Assembly: GCA_017397845.1 (NCBI GenBank)
Contig: JAFQHU010000004.1
Coordinates: 1-64,000, forward strand
Direction: 5' to 3'
From: Clostridia bacterium
Lineage (GTDB): Bacteria > Bacillota > Clostridia > Oscillospirales > Acutalibacteraceae
Length of the DNA: 64,000 nucleotides
The position numbers and the translations under genes were made by a program. Below the pieces are notes generated by a model. It did no database searches and was not told the origin of the DNA. It worked only from the letters and a program-made list of their open reading frames with translations. Each line of letters starts with the position of its first letter. Position 1 is the first letter of the stretch. Positions 46,270-55,134 of this stretch are shown one piece after another.

Positions 46270-47043
46270 ATGGAAAATTATAGTGTAAGCGGTTGTATTG
46301 TGACCTATAACAGCAGAAATAAAATTTCAGACACGATTACCTCTGTGCTGGAAAATACCAAAGGTGTTGACTTCACTCTTTATATTGTCGATAATGCGTC
46401 CACAGACGGTACTGCGGATTTCATAAAGAAAAATTTTCCCGACGTGGTGGTTGTAGAGCCGAAAAGTAATGACGGCTTCGGTACGGGACACAATAAAATT
46501 TTGCCTTTTCTGACTTCAAAATATCATGTGGTTATAAATCCGGATATTCTTCTGAAAGAGGATGTTATAACCGAGCTTTGCCGTTATGCCGATGAAGATG
46601 AAAATATCGGTCTGCTCTCACCGGACATCCGTTTCGAGGACGGCACAAAGCAGCTTTTAGCAAAGAGAAATCCTACTGTAAGATATCTCGGTGCCCACCG
46701 TCTTTACGATAAAGAAAAGCCGGCAGGAAAGCTGATGACCGAATACTGTATGCTCGATATGCCTGAGGATAAGCCTTATCCCATAACCAATGCCACAGGC
46801 TGTTTTATGTTTTTCCGTACTGAGGTTTTCAAAGAAATCGGCGGATTTGACGAAAGATTTTTTATGTATCTTGAAGATTGCGACATAGCACGCAGAGTTG
46901 CAGAAAAATATAAGGCTCTTCACTATCCGATGACCACGGTTTATCACCTTTGGGAAAGAGAGAGCAAGACAAACAAAAAGCTTCTGCTTATTCATATTCA
47001 GTCTATTTTAAAATACTTCCTGAAATGGGGTATTAAGTTTTAA
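46270..47043 (+). CDS. Glycosyltransferase family 2
   Basis: This 257-residue protein has the GT2 nucleotide-binding start C-I-V-T-Y-N-S-R and I-V-D-N-A-S-T-D-G, the N-P-D-I motif (a DxD variant), and F-F-M-Y-L-E-D-C-D-I, typical of rhamnosyl- and other wall-polymer transferases. An AGGAG site precedes the start. It is 11 bases after another GT2 gene and one base before the TagF-like gene. The acceptor is probably a lipid-linked surface glycan, which is inferred from its neighbours. Confidence 0.9.
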   Translation: MENYSVSGCIVTYNSRNKISDTITSVLENTKGVDFTLYIVDNASTDGTADFIKKNFPDVVVVEPKSNDGFGTGHNKILPFLTSKYHVVINPDILLKEDVITELCRYADEDENIGLLSPDIRFEDGTKQLLAKRNPTVRYLGAHRLYDKEKPAGKLMTEYCMLDMPEDKPYPITNATGCFMFFRTEVFKEIGGFDERFFMYLEDCDIARRVAEKYKALHYPMTTVYHLWERESKTNKKLLLIHIQSILKYFLKWGIKF

Positions 47044-47044
47044 G

Positions 47045-48151
47045 ATGAAAAAGCTTCTTTATAATTTCTATGCTTTTCTTTTTAATATCAGTGCTTTTTT
47101 GTTTTCCGTAAAAGAAAACCGCATAGCCTTTATTTCAATGCATAATGAAAATTTCAAAGATTCCCTCGGCTGCGTTTATGAGTATCTGAAAAATGAAAAA
47201 AACTATGAGTTTGTCCTTATCACCCGTGAGGACCTTTCGGTCAGAAAACCCTTTAAAGTGTTTGCATTCTTTTTTCTTAAATCAAAGCTTTTGGCCACAA
47301 GTAAATACGTTTTTCTCAACGATAATTTTATGCCTATGGGTAAGCTTAATTTCCGTAAGGAAACAGTTATTACTCAGCTTTGGCACGGTGAAGGAGCTTT
47401 CAAAAAATTCGGTCTTCATATACCGCAACCTGAAGATTTGAGAAAAAGAGAAATCGCCGCCAACGAAAAGCTGACATATGTGGTCTGCTCCTCTGAGGGT
47501 GTAAAAAAGATTTATTCCGAAGCGTTCGGTGTGAGTGAAGAAAGGGTGATTCCTCTCGGTGCACCCAGACTTGACTATCTGATGAATGAGGAAAACAGAG
47601 AAAAAGCAAAAGAAAAAATCCTTTCTCTTTACCCGCAGACAAAGGATAAAAAAATAGTTCTTTATGCACCGACCTTCAGAGACGATGCCGACAGAGACAG
47701 AAATTTACTCGATTCTTTTGATTTTGAAAAGCTTCTCGCTGAGCTTGGCGAGGAATACTTTCTTTTTGTCCGTCTGCATCCTCAGGTACATACAGCCTCT
47801 GTCGGTTTCAGATGTGCTGTTGATGTGACTGATTATGAAGATGTCAGAGAGCTTGTATTGGCGTCGGATATTCTTATCACCGACTATTCCTCTATCTGTA
47901 TGGATTTTTGCGCTCTTGATAAAAAGACGGTCTTTTACTGTCCCGATCTGGATTGGTACAGAGAGAGAAGAGATTTCTATTTTGACTATGAAGCCTTTGT
48001 TCCCGGTACGGTGTGTAAAGATTTTGGTTCACTTGCCGGAGCAGTAAAAGCTCCCTTTTGCGAAGAAAGAAACAGAAAATTCAAAGAAATGAATTTTGAC
48101 TTCTTAGATACAAAAAATGCAGAAAGAGTAGTGAAATATATAATAAAATAA
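47045..48151 (+). CDS. CDP-glycerol glycerophosphotransferase family protein
   Basis: This 368-residue protein matches the TagF/TagB family of teichoic acid polymerases and related polyol-phosphate transferases. It has L-W-H-G-E-G-A-F-K-K-F-G, the histidine-containing motif of the active site, and a later T-D-Y-S-S-I-C-M-D-F motif. An N-terminal hydrophobic stretch may associate with the membrane. It is last in the operon with two GT2 genes, pointing to a glycerol-phosphate-containing surface polymer. It is about half the length of full TagF, as in TagB-type primases. A terminator follows. Confidence 0.88.
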   Translation: MKKLLYNFYAFLFNISAFLFSVKENRIAFISMHNENFKDSLGCVYEYLKNEKNYEFVLITREDLSVRKPFKVFAFFFLKSKLLATSKYVFLNDNFMPMGKLNFRKETVITQLWHGEGAFKKFGLHIPQPEDLRKREIAANEKLTYVVCSSEGVKKIYSEAFGVSEERVIPLGAPRLDYLMNEENREKAKEKILSLYPQTKDKKIVLYAPTFRDDADRDRNLLDSFDFEKLLAELGEEYFLFVRLHPQVHTASVGFRCAVDVTDYEDVRELVLASDILITDYSSICMDFCALDKKTVFYCPDLDWYRERRDFYFDYEAFVPGTVCKDFGSLAGAVKAPFCEERNRKFKEMNFDFLDTKNAERVVKYIIK

Positions 48152-48158
48152 AGAAAAT

Positions 48159-48192
48159 TCCCGACACACATTGTATGTCGGGATGTTTTTTT
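48159..48192 (+). terminator. Terminator of the glycosyltransferase operon
   Basis: TCCCGACA (48159-48166) pairs with TGTCGGGA (48176-48183), followed after two bases by seven T. Confidence 0.88.
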
Positions 48193-48217
48193 ACTGTATC
48201 TTTTCTGTAATTCCGGA

Positions 48218-50137
48218 TTATTCGTTCATATATTTATCCATCAGCACGGGCATCCAAAGACCTGCCTGAACAGTTCTGTGGTCAAAGCCGCTCTGCTTGG
48301 GCTTCTTTGTTTCTATCCAGTCGCTGAAGCAGTTTCTGTCATTTGTGTCGGCTAAATATTTAACTATTCTCTCTGAGAAAAGTCTGATGTTTTCGTCGTC
48401 TTTGTCCAAACATGCCGCCCAAAGCATCCAATCGGTTTTTGTAAATTCCTTTCTGTAATCGAGGGGAACACCGTATTCATTTAACTCAGCCTTATATTTG
48501 TCGCTTTCACCCTGATAAAGCTCTTCGCTGAATAAACCGAAGCGGAAAAGCTTATCCCATACAAGATTGTATTTGAGGCTCCATGTGTCATTTTTGCCTA
48601 TGGAGAAGGGGAGCCAGCTTTCTGCGGTGGCACATTCGGAAACGAGCTTGTCTGCATATTCTTTTGAAAGGGCAGTGTAGGGATTCTCCTTACCTAAAGC
48701 ATCGCAGATTTTACCGAAGCAGGCGATACCCATAATACCCTTTATGGCGAGGTTGACATTTTTTACGCTGTGGCCGGCAAAGTCATCGGTACAAAGCTCA
48801 CGTGAGAGAACCACGCCTGCATTTTTAAGATATGTTGCCCATTTTTCTAACAGTGCAAAGTTTTCTTCGAGCAAAGTGGCATCCTTTGTTACACGGAAAT
48901 AATTGTAGCAAAGGATAATCATGTTGCCGCATTCTTCGACAGGCATTTGGAATTCGGGCATATAAAGACCCTTTGCGGGGAGCTTATAAATTATTTTGTA
49001 GCTGTATTTGTGGGGGATAAGGTGATGATTGACAGCCAAAGCGTAAACCTGACCGCAGGCGAGGGGATATCTGCCTATATCATGGGGTGCAAATTCATGC
49101 TTCCATAAGGGCATAGAGGCAAAACGGAAAATGCCGACAACCATAGCCTTGATAAGTTCGGGACAGTACAGGAGATACATGGGCATAGCCGGATATGAAA
49201 CGTCCACCGTATTTATGCAACCGTTTGAGTGACATTCCTTTGAAAGATAAAGGAGCTGACCTTCTTCGTTTCTTACAAGCTTATGACCTGCCATAACCTG
49301 TCTTGCGGCGGCTGAAAGTATTTTCTGATAATCCACACCGAATCTTTCGCTGTCTCTGAGTATGGTTTCCTCCTGCTTTCTGATTTTTTCGAAAAGTCCG
49401 TCTCTGTTTTCGGCTGTGAAGCTTATGGCTGATTCAATATCGGTAAATTTTTCTGTCCAAAGACCTTTGAGCTTCTGACCGAAATAGTTTATGGAGTAAA
49501 CATCGTCATAAGCGAGTATAAAGCTGAAAGAGGCTTCGGCAGCTGTCGTTTCTGCACTTGTGCCGATGCCCTCGGGATATGCTGAAACCTTTTCCCCGGA
49601 AAAGCATACATAACCCCAATCGGCAGCGTAAGTGTCGCCTGAATCGTTAAGAGGAGTCTGTTTCGTAAGTCCCATTTTTACGGCTTTTCTGCCTTTTATG
49701 TTTACCGTGTATTTGGTAATCTGCTTTTTCTTTTTGCCGATACATAATTCATCGTATCCTTTGAAATCCACCGAAATACGGTGCTCTTTTCCGTCGGAGG
49801 CTTTTACGTCACATTCGAGATAGGATACGGGTGTAGCCATAACGTGAAAATCATCAAAAAGGAAAGGTGACCAGGTGCGGAAGGTGAGAGTAAGCTTTTC
49901 GTTTGCAAAAACATATTCACTTACAAAGGGTGTTATTTTTGTCTCCTTCTGTTCGATTTTTTCCTCTTTTCCGAGGCCTAAAAAACGGTATGTTGCACCG
50001 TCGAAAGTAACTGTGCCGGTTATTCTTTTTTTTATGCCACACCATAAATATGTATCCGCCTCATTTATTCTGTCCGCTTTGGACCAGATGCTGAAATGAG
50101 GGTCGATTGTGCTTATTGGATATGCAGGTAATTTCAT
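48218..50137 (-). CDS. Glutaminase A-like protein (DUF4965/DUF5127 type)
   Basis: This 639-residue protein resembles the large family annotated as glutaminase A with DUF4965 and DUF5127 domains. An N-terminal beta-sandwich (about 1-250, opening P-A-Y-P-I-S-T-I-D-P-H-F-S-I-W) is followed by an alpha-toroid-like region with D-V-S-Y-P-A-M-P-M-Y-L. Similar folds occur in glycoside hydrolases, and the true reaction of bacterial members is mostly unproved. No signal peptide is visible. It is a single gene on the minus strand, with a good ribosome site (GGGAGAAA) before its ATG. Confidence 0.75.
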   Translation of the reverse strand: MKLPAYPISTIDPHFSIWSKADRINEADTYLWCGIKKRITGTVTFDGATYRFLGLGKEEKIEQKETKITPFVSEYVFANEKLTLTFRTWSPFLFDDFHVMATPVSYLECDVKASDGKEHRISVDFKGYDELCIGKKKKQITKYTVNIKGRKAVKMGLTKQTPLNDSGDTYAADWGYVCFSGEKVSAYPEGIGTSAETTAAEASFSFILAYDDVYSINYFGQKLKGLWTEKFTDIESAISFTAENRDGLFEKIRKQEETILRDSERFGVDYQKILSAAARQVMAGHKLVRNEEGQLLYLSKECHSNGCINTVDVSYPAMPMYLLYCPELIKAMVVGIFRFASMPLWKHEFAPHDIGRYPLACGQVYALAVNHHLIPHKYSYKIIYKLPAKGLYMPEFQMPVEECGNMIILCYNYFRVTKDATLLEENFALLEKWATYLKNAGVVLSRELCTDDFAGHSVKNVNLAIKGIMGIACFGKICDALGKENPYTALSKEYADKLVSECATAESWLPFSIGKNDTWSLKYNLVWDKLFRFGLFSEELYQGESDKYKAELNEYGVPLDYRKEFTKTDWMLWAACLDKDDENIRLFSERIVKYLADTNDRNCFSDWIETKKPKQSGFDHRTVQAGLWMPVLMDKYMNE

Positions 50138-50207
50138 ACTTTTTCTCCCTTGCTTTTTATTTCCTTAATGATAACATTACTGTGTGCTTTGTGTCAAGGT
50201 ATTTATT

Positions 50208-50909
50208 TTATCTGCAGAACACGTGTCTTCCTATGGTGGTAATTACGGGTCTTGAGTGCATAAAGCTGTTGTTTGTTTTAGCCGGATTATAGTAATAGAT
50301 GGCTCCGCCGCTCGGATCCCATCCGTTTATGCAATCTCTTGCTGCTTTAAGCGATGTCGAATTGGGAGCCACACTCCAATTACTGTCGTTCACACAGGAA
50401 AAAGCTCCCCGCTGATAGATAACTCCCGCTACAGTATCAGGAAAGGATGAATGTGATACTCTGTTAAGCACTACGGCACCTACTGCCACCTGTCCCGTGT
50501 AGCTTTCGCCTCTTGCTTCGGCTGCGATAAGCTTTGCCAGGAGGTTTATGTCGCTGCTTGAATATTTTCCCGTAGAGCCTGAACCGGAAGAAGAAAGTCC
50601 CATATATTTCAAAGTTTTCGGACCTGCTATGCCGTCAGCAGTAATACCGCAATTTTTTTGGAAGCTTCTGACTGCTTTTTGTGTGCCTGTTCCGTAAATA
50701 CCGTCAACACTGCCTTTGTAATAGCCTAACTCTTTAAGCTTTTTCTGTATCTGTCTTACCTCGTTTCCGCGTGAACCTATTTTGGAAAGAGTGTAAACTG
50801 CGCCCTGCTCCTCTTTTTGGACATAAACGGTAAAAACCAGAACGGTAAAAAGCAATAAAAAAGCAATAACTGTCCGATATGTTCTATAAATTTTGCTGTC
50901 TTTTTTCAT
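50208..50909 (-). CDS. sleB: Spore cortex-lytic enzyme SleB-like hydrolase
   Basis: This 233-residue protein has an N-terminal membrane or signal segment (residues 12-28), a peptidoglycan-binding domain (about 43-103, R-Q-I-Q-K-K-L-K-E-L-G-Y-Y and I-Y-G-T-G-T), a Ser/Gly linker, and a C-terminal Hydrolase_2 domain (A-A-E-A-R-G-E-S-Y-T-G-Q-V-A-V-G). This is the SleB/CwlJ architecture of lytic transglycosylases that open spore cortex during germination. The catalytic glutamate is in A-A-E-A-R-G. With spoIIE it supports a spore-forming life style. A vegetative role cannot be ruled out. Confidence 0.88.
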   Translation of the reverse strand: MKKDSKIYRTYRTVIAFLLLFTVLVFTVYVQKEEQGAVYTLSKIGSRGNEVRQIQKKLKELGYYKGSVDGIYGTGTQKAVRSFQKNCGITADGIAGPKTLKYMGLSSSGSGSTGKYSSSDINLLAKLIAAEARGESYTGQVAVGAVVLNRVSHSSFPDTVAGVIYQRGAFSCVNDSNWSVAPNSTSLKAARDCINGWDPSGGAIYYYNPAKTNNSFMHSRPVITTIGRHVFCR

Positions 50910-50996
50910 AAAGCCAATCCACCTTTTGATCTTTTTTCACTATCTTTTCACATTTATCATTAAAATATTCCAAAGAGAGAAAGATTTTTGTTTTTG

Positions 50997-51025
50997 TTGA
51001 AATAAAGAGATTTTTGTGATAAAAT
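50997..51025 (+). promoter_or_regulatory. Sigma-A promoter of the carrier protein operon
   Basis: TTGAAA (50997-51002) and TAAAAT (51020-51025) are 17 bases apart, about 40 bases before the ACP start. Confidence 0.7.
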
Positions 51026-51065
51026 ATTTCAGTTTTATTATTTTATTAGAAAAGGAGTAATTTAA

Positions 51066-51287
51066 ATGGATGAACTTATCGAGGTATTAAAGGAAACATA
51101 TCCCGACATTGATTTTACGAAAGAAAAGAGCCTTATCGATGACGGTATTATCGATTCTGTGGGTATGGTAACTCTTATTTCCGTTATCGAAGACCGATTC
51201 GATATTTCCGTCACAATGGAATATATTCAGCCTTCATATTTTCAGTCAGTCGAAAATATGTGGGAAATGATAGAGGAGTTGATGTAA
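51066..51287 (+). CDS. Acyl carrier protein, DltC-like
   Basis: This 73-residue acidic protein has the carrier helix II motif I-I-D-S31-V-G-M, where the serine receives phosphopantetheine. It resembles the small DltC-type carriers more than the fatty-acid ACP (the D-S-L is D-S-V here). An AAAGGAG site precedes its ATG. It lies 3 bases before an SLC13-type transporter and in one operon with an AMP-forming ligase that could load it. No dltB or dltD is next to it, though two MBOAT/SGNH pairs are elsewhere in the window. Confidence 0.85.
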   Translation: MDELIEVLKETYPDIDFTKEKSLIDDGIIDSVGMVTLISVIEDRFDISVTMEYIQPSYFQSVENMWEMIEELM

Positions 51288-51290
51288 AAA

Positions 51291-52715
51291 ATGAAAAAGA
51301 ACAGAAAGTTAATAACTATTCTGCTCGGTCCTGCACTATTTTTACTTTGTTATTTTTTGTTGCCTGCTGATGTGTTTACTACTGCTGCAGCCAGAGGCTC
51401 CGTAGGTATGGTGGCATGGATGGCTTTGTGGTGGGTTACGGGCCCCGTTGATTATGCCGTAACCGCATTTTTACCCATAGCCGTAAATGCTGTGTTCAAT
51501 CTTGTCGATATGTCGGCGGTTATTTCAAACTATTCTTCGGAAACCATCCTTCTTCTTCTGGGTGCTTCTATTCTTGTTGTATCCTGGGAGGTTACGGGTC
51601 TTGACAGAAGAATTGCGGCAAAGTGCCTTTCTCTCGTAGGCGGTAAGCTCAGCACACAGCTTATTTTCTGGTTTCTGCTTACCACAGTGCTTTCCTCTGT
51701 TCTTCCGAATGCAGTAGTATGCGCCACAATCACACCTATTGCTGTTTCTATGCTTAAATTCATCGGTGAAGAGGATATAGGTGAAAGTAAAAACGGTTCT
51801 GTTATCCTTCTCACCATCGCATACGGTGCCGGTGTCGGCGGTCTTGCCACACCTCTCGGCGGTGCTATGAATCTTGTTACTGTCGAGTATATTGAAGAGC
51901 TTACGGGTCAGGAATTTATGTATACCTCATGGGTGGTACGTTTCCTTCCGATTATGCTTGTTCTTGTGGTAAGTAATGTTATCTTCCTGGTTGCAAGACA
52001 TTGCAAAAAGGGTGAGCGTCTTGCCGGTTCAAAGGAATACTTCGTTTCCGTTTATAAAGAGATGCCGAAAATAACCAAAGAGGAAATAATTTCTCTCGCA
52101 CTCTTTGTTATAGCGACAGGTCTTTCCTTTACCCGTCAGCTTTATCAGGATTTTCTTCCCGGTCTTAAGCCGGCTTATGTATTCATTACATGTGCCATCC
52201 TTTCTTTCTTTATCAAAAAAGAGGACGGCGAGAGACTTTTGAAATGGAAGCACACTCAGGGAAAAATTCTTTGGGAGCTTATCTATATTTTCGCAGGCGG
52301 TCTCGCTTTGGGTACTCTCATCAATAAAAGCGGTGCTGCAGAGGATATCGGTGCGCTCGTTTCGGGTATGAATCTTGACGGCGGATTTATCACGGTGCTT
52401 ATCATCGTTACCGTAACCCTTCTTCTCTCCGACGTTACAAGTAACACTGCCACGGCTGCTGTGGCAATTCCCATCGTTATCAGTATCGTAAACGGTATGG
52501 GCAAAGACCCCATTCCTTATGTTTATATCGCTTCTATCGGTGTTAACCTTTCTTATATGCTTCCCACCTCTATCCGTGCAATTCCCGTCGGATACGGACT
52601 CAAACCGAAGTTTATGCTCAAAGAGGGTGTCGGCATGACGGTTATTGTTATTGCACTTATGAGTATTGCAGGTTATCTTCTTCTCACTTATTGGCCTGCA
52701 TTCAGCACAACCTGA
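51291..52715 (+). CDS. SLC13/DASS family anion:sodium symporter
   Basis: This 474-residue protein with about 12 membrane segments matches the divalent anion:sodium symporters. It has two related repeats, each with a re-entrant motif: P-N-A-V-V-C-A-T-I-T-P in the first and S-N-T-A-T-A-A-V-A-I-P in the second (the S-N-T signature; the first repeat has P-N-A). Members carry succinate, malate, citrate or similar anions. It sits between a carrier protein and an AMP-forming ligase, which suggests import of a carboxylate that is then activated. The substrate is not known. Confidence 0.87.
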   Translation: MKKNRKLITILLGPALFLLCYFLLPADVFTTAAARGSVGMVAWMALWWVTGPVDYAVTAFLPIAVNAVFNLVDMSAVISNYSSETILLLLGASILVVSWEVTGLDRRIAAKCLSLVGGKLSTQLIFWFLLTTVLSSVLPNAVVCATITPIAVSMLKFIGEEDIGESKNGSVILLTIAYGAGVGGLATPLGGAMNLVTVEYIEELTGQEFMYTSWVVRFLPIMLVLVVSNVIFLVARHCKKGERLAGSKEYFVSVYKEMPKITKEEIISLALFVIATGLSFTRQLYQDFLPGLKPAYVFITCAILSFFIKKEDGERLLKWKHTQGKILWELIYIFAGGLALGTLINKSGAAEDIGALVSGMNLDGGFITVLIIVTVTLLLSDVTSNTATAAVAIPIVISIVNGMGKDPIPYVYIASIGVNLSYMLPTSIRAIPVGYGLKPKFMLKEGVGMTVIVIALMSIAGYLLLTYWPAFSTT

Positions 52716-52731
52716 TTCGGAGGAATAATAA

Positions 52732-54201
52732 ATGTTCAGTTCAGTTGTTCAGGCTGTATTTTCACATGCCGAAACACAAAAAGATAAAATCTGCCTCGCT
52801 GATGAAAAAGGACAGGTAACCTACGGTGAATATAAAACGCTTATTCTCAATATAGCCGCAGAGCTTCGGTCACTCGGTATCAAAAAGGATGATAAGGTCG
52901 TTATTGAGGCTTCACAGACCGTTGACTTTCTTGCCTGTGCTCTGGCTGTTCAGCTTATCGGAGGTATTTTCGTTCCTGTTGAGCGCAACTGTGCGTGGGA
53001 TAAAACTCTGAGAATTGCCGAAACTGCGGAAGCGGCTTTGGTTCTGCATCTTAAAGATCAGGAAAGCGGTGAAATAAAGCACCTTACTCTCGCTTCTTTG
53101 GTATCGGTCGCAAAAGAAAATGCAAATACTGTCTCTTATGAATTTTCTGACAAAGATACTGTTTGTGAGCTTCTTTTCAGTACCGGCACCACCGGCAAGG
53201 AAAAGGGCATCGTTATTACAAACGGGAATAATATTGCTCTTGCCGAAAATGTAATGTACGGTGTGGAAATGAAAGAGGATAATGTGGAAATGATTCCGTC
53301 ACCTCTTAACCATTCTCACGGCTTGAGAAGATATTACGCCAATATGGTAAAGGGTGCTACGGTTGTTCTTGCCACAGGGGTTATGAATGTCGTCGGGTTC
53401 TTCGGTCTTATGGATAAATACGGTGTCAATTCTATGGATCTTGTGCCCACTGCACTTACTGTTCTTCTCAAACTTTCAAAGGGAAAATTTGCAGATTATA
53501 AGGATATAATGCGTTATATCCAATTCGGCTCTGCTCCTCTTTCAGACGGAGATAAGGAAGCCGTACGTACACTCCTTCCCCATACTCATCTTTATAATTT
53601 TTACGGCAGTACAGAAAGCGGCTGTATTTGCATTTACGATTTCAATGACGGCAAGGATAAACCGAAATGTATCGGTAAGCCTACACATAATGCACGAATT
53701 ATTATCGTTGACGAAGAACATAATGAGATTGAAGCTACGGAAAGTAATACCGGTTTACTCGCTTCCTTTGGCGGAATGAACATGAAAGGCTATTGGAAGG
53801 ATGACGAGGAAACCGCAAAGGTTATGTTTGACGGAGGAATTTATTCCAATGACGAATCCTATTTTGATGAAGACGGAGATATCATTCTTTTAGGCAGAAA
53901 GGGAGATGTTATCAATGTCGGCGGAAATAAGGTTTCCCCCGATGAAATTGAAGATGTCGTCAAAAAGCTGGAGGGTGTTGAGGACTGCGGATGCATAGGT
54001 ATTCCCGATGCACTCAAGGGTAATACACCGAAACTTTTTGTGCAGATGAAAAAAGGATGTTCTTTTGATTCTGTGGCTGTCAGAAATCATATTGCTGCCG
54101 CATTGGAGCCCTATAAGGTGCCTTCCGTTATCGTGGAAATCGACAGCATTCCCCGTTCATTTAACGGTAAACTTTTAAGGCGTTCATTAAGAAATATATA
54201 A
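52732..54201 (+). CDS. AMP-forming acyl-activating enzyme (acyl-CoA synthetase/DltA-like)
   Basis: This 489-residue protein belongs to the ANL superfamily. It has the P-loop-like F-S-T-G-T-T-G-K-E-K-G, N-F-Y-G-S-T-E-S-G-C, G-R-K-G-D-V-I-N-V-G-G (hinge) and the C-terminal N-G-K-L-L lysine used for adenylation. It should form an acyl-adenylate from a carboxylic acid and pass it to a thiol, here plausibly the carrier protein two genes upstream. A GGAGGAATAA site precedes the ATG. The three genes form a closed operon ending in a terminator. Coenzyme A as acceptor is an alternative. Confidence 0.88.
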   Translation: MFSSVVQAVFSHAETQKDKICLADEKGQVTYGEYKTLILNIAAELRSLGIKKDDKVVIEASQTVDFLACALAVQLIGGIFVPVERNCAWDKTLRIAETAEAALVLHLKDQESGEIKHLTLASLVSVAKENANTVSYEFSDKDTVCELLFSTGTTGKEKGIVITNGNNIALAENVMYGVEMKEDNVEMIPSPLNHSHGLRRYYANMVKGATVVLATGVMNVVGFFGLMDKYGVNSMDLVPTALTVLLKLSKGKFADYKDIMRYIQFGSAPLSDGDKEAVRTLLPHTHLYNFYGSTESGCICIYDFNDGKDKPKCIGKPTHNARIIIVDEEHNEIEATESNTGLLASFGGMNMKGYWKDDEETAKVMFDGGIYSNDESYFDEDGDIILLGRKGDVINVGGNKVSPDEIEDVVKKLEGVEDCGCIGIPDALKGNTPKLFVQMKKGCSFDSVAVRNHIAAALEPYKVPSVIVEIDSIPRSFNGKLLRRSLRNI

Positions 54202-54206
54202 AGTAT

Positions 54207-54240
54207 AAAAGCAACGGTTTTTCACGCCGTTGCTTTTAAT
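54207..54240. terminator. Bidirectional terminator
   Basis: AAAAGCAACGG (54207-54217) pairs perfectly with CCGTTGCTTTT (54227-54237). Runs of T and A on the two sides suit both the ligase gene and the convergent phosphoesterase gene. Confidence 0.85.
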
Positions 54241-54241
54241 A

Positions 54242-54937
54242 TTATCTCTTTACCACTTCACCTGTTTTTGCATTGATGATGTTGTTGAAAACAGAAATAT
54301 GGGTTGTTGATATAAATTTATCCAAATGGAGTGAGCCGAAATACCAATGATTGAATTCACATATTCTGCTTACATCCTCCAAATAGGTATTTATGGCTGT
54401 GATGCTTGCATCGCTGCCTGTGTGGAGCATAAGGAAATCTTTGATTTTTGCGGGTGGCTCATGAGTAATAACAAGATCTACCTTGCCGCCGTACTTCTGT
54501 AAATTGTCCACTCCCTCAACTAACTCGTCACGGGTAGGTATTTCCATATCTGACCAGGTATTCATTTCAAATCTGATGTCAATGTCGGGACTTTCTCCTC
54601 CGCCCATGGTGAAAATTTTTGTGCCCTCGATGCTGAAAACCTGACCTCGCATAAGGTGAAAGATATTTGATGCGATATGATGAACCTTACCGCCGTTCCA
54701 CTTTTTAATTTTCAGCTTTGAAAGCATTTCGAAATTTTCGTGGGTACCGTCAACGAAGCAGATGTTGTATTTTTTTTTGCTGAGCTTTTTCAGCACACTC
54801 ATTTCTTCCTTTGATCCGTTCCATATGAAACCGAAATCACCGCAGATGATAAGTGTGTCTCCTCTGCCTAATTTTTTCAGTCTCGGATCGTCAAAGCGTG
54901 ATGCAATTCCGTGTGTGTCTCCCGTAACGTAAATCAT
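54242..54937 (-). CDS. Metallophosphoesterase
   Basis: This 231-residue protein has the calcineurin-like motifs in order: Y-V-T-G-D-T-H-G, I-I-C-G-D-F-G-F, V-D-G-T-H-E-N-F (with Thr where Asn is usual in G-N-H), and I-T-H-E-P-P with a late F-G-S-L-H. These bind two metal ions. It is a soluble cytoplasmic enzyme, possibly on nucleotides or phosphoproteins; the substrate is unknown. It is a single gene convergent with the ligase operon. Confidence 0.85.
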   Translation of the reverse strand: MIYVTGDTHGIASRFDDPRLKKLGRGDTLIICGDFGFIWNGSKEEMSVLKKLSKKKYNICFVDGTHENFEMLSKLKIKKWNGGKVHHIASNIFHLMRGQVFSIEGTKIFTMGGGESPDIDIRFEMNTWSDMEIPTRDELVEGVDNLQKYGGKVDLVITHEPPAKIKDFLMLHTGSDASITAINTYLEDVSRICEFNHWYFGSLHLDKFISTTHISVFNNIINAKTGEVVKR

Positions 54938-55134
54938 TTGTTTTTCCTCGCTTTTCTTTGTGGAAAAGTTAATTTTATTTTAAAGTTTGAGATAATTGAA
55001 ACAAAGGTATATACATTTCTGTATCTTTTTGTTATAATTAATCTGTATAAATACTGTCTTATTCTATCATATATTTCGGTATATTGCAAATATAAAAGGA
55101 AAATTTCAAAAAATTTACATTTGGGGTGTTTAAA

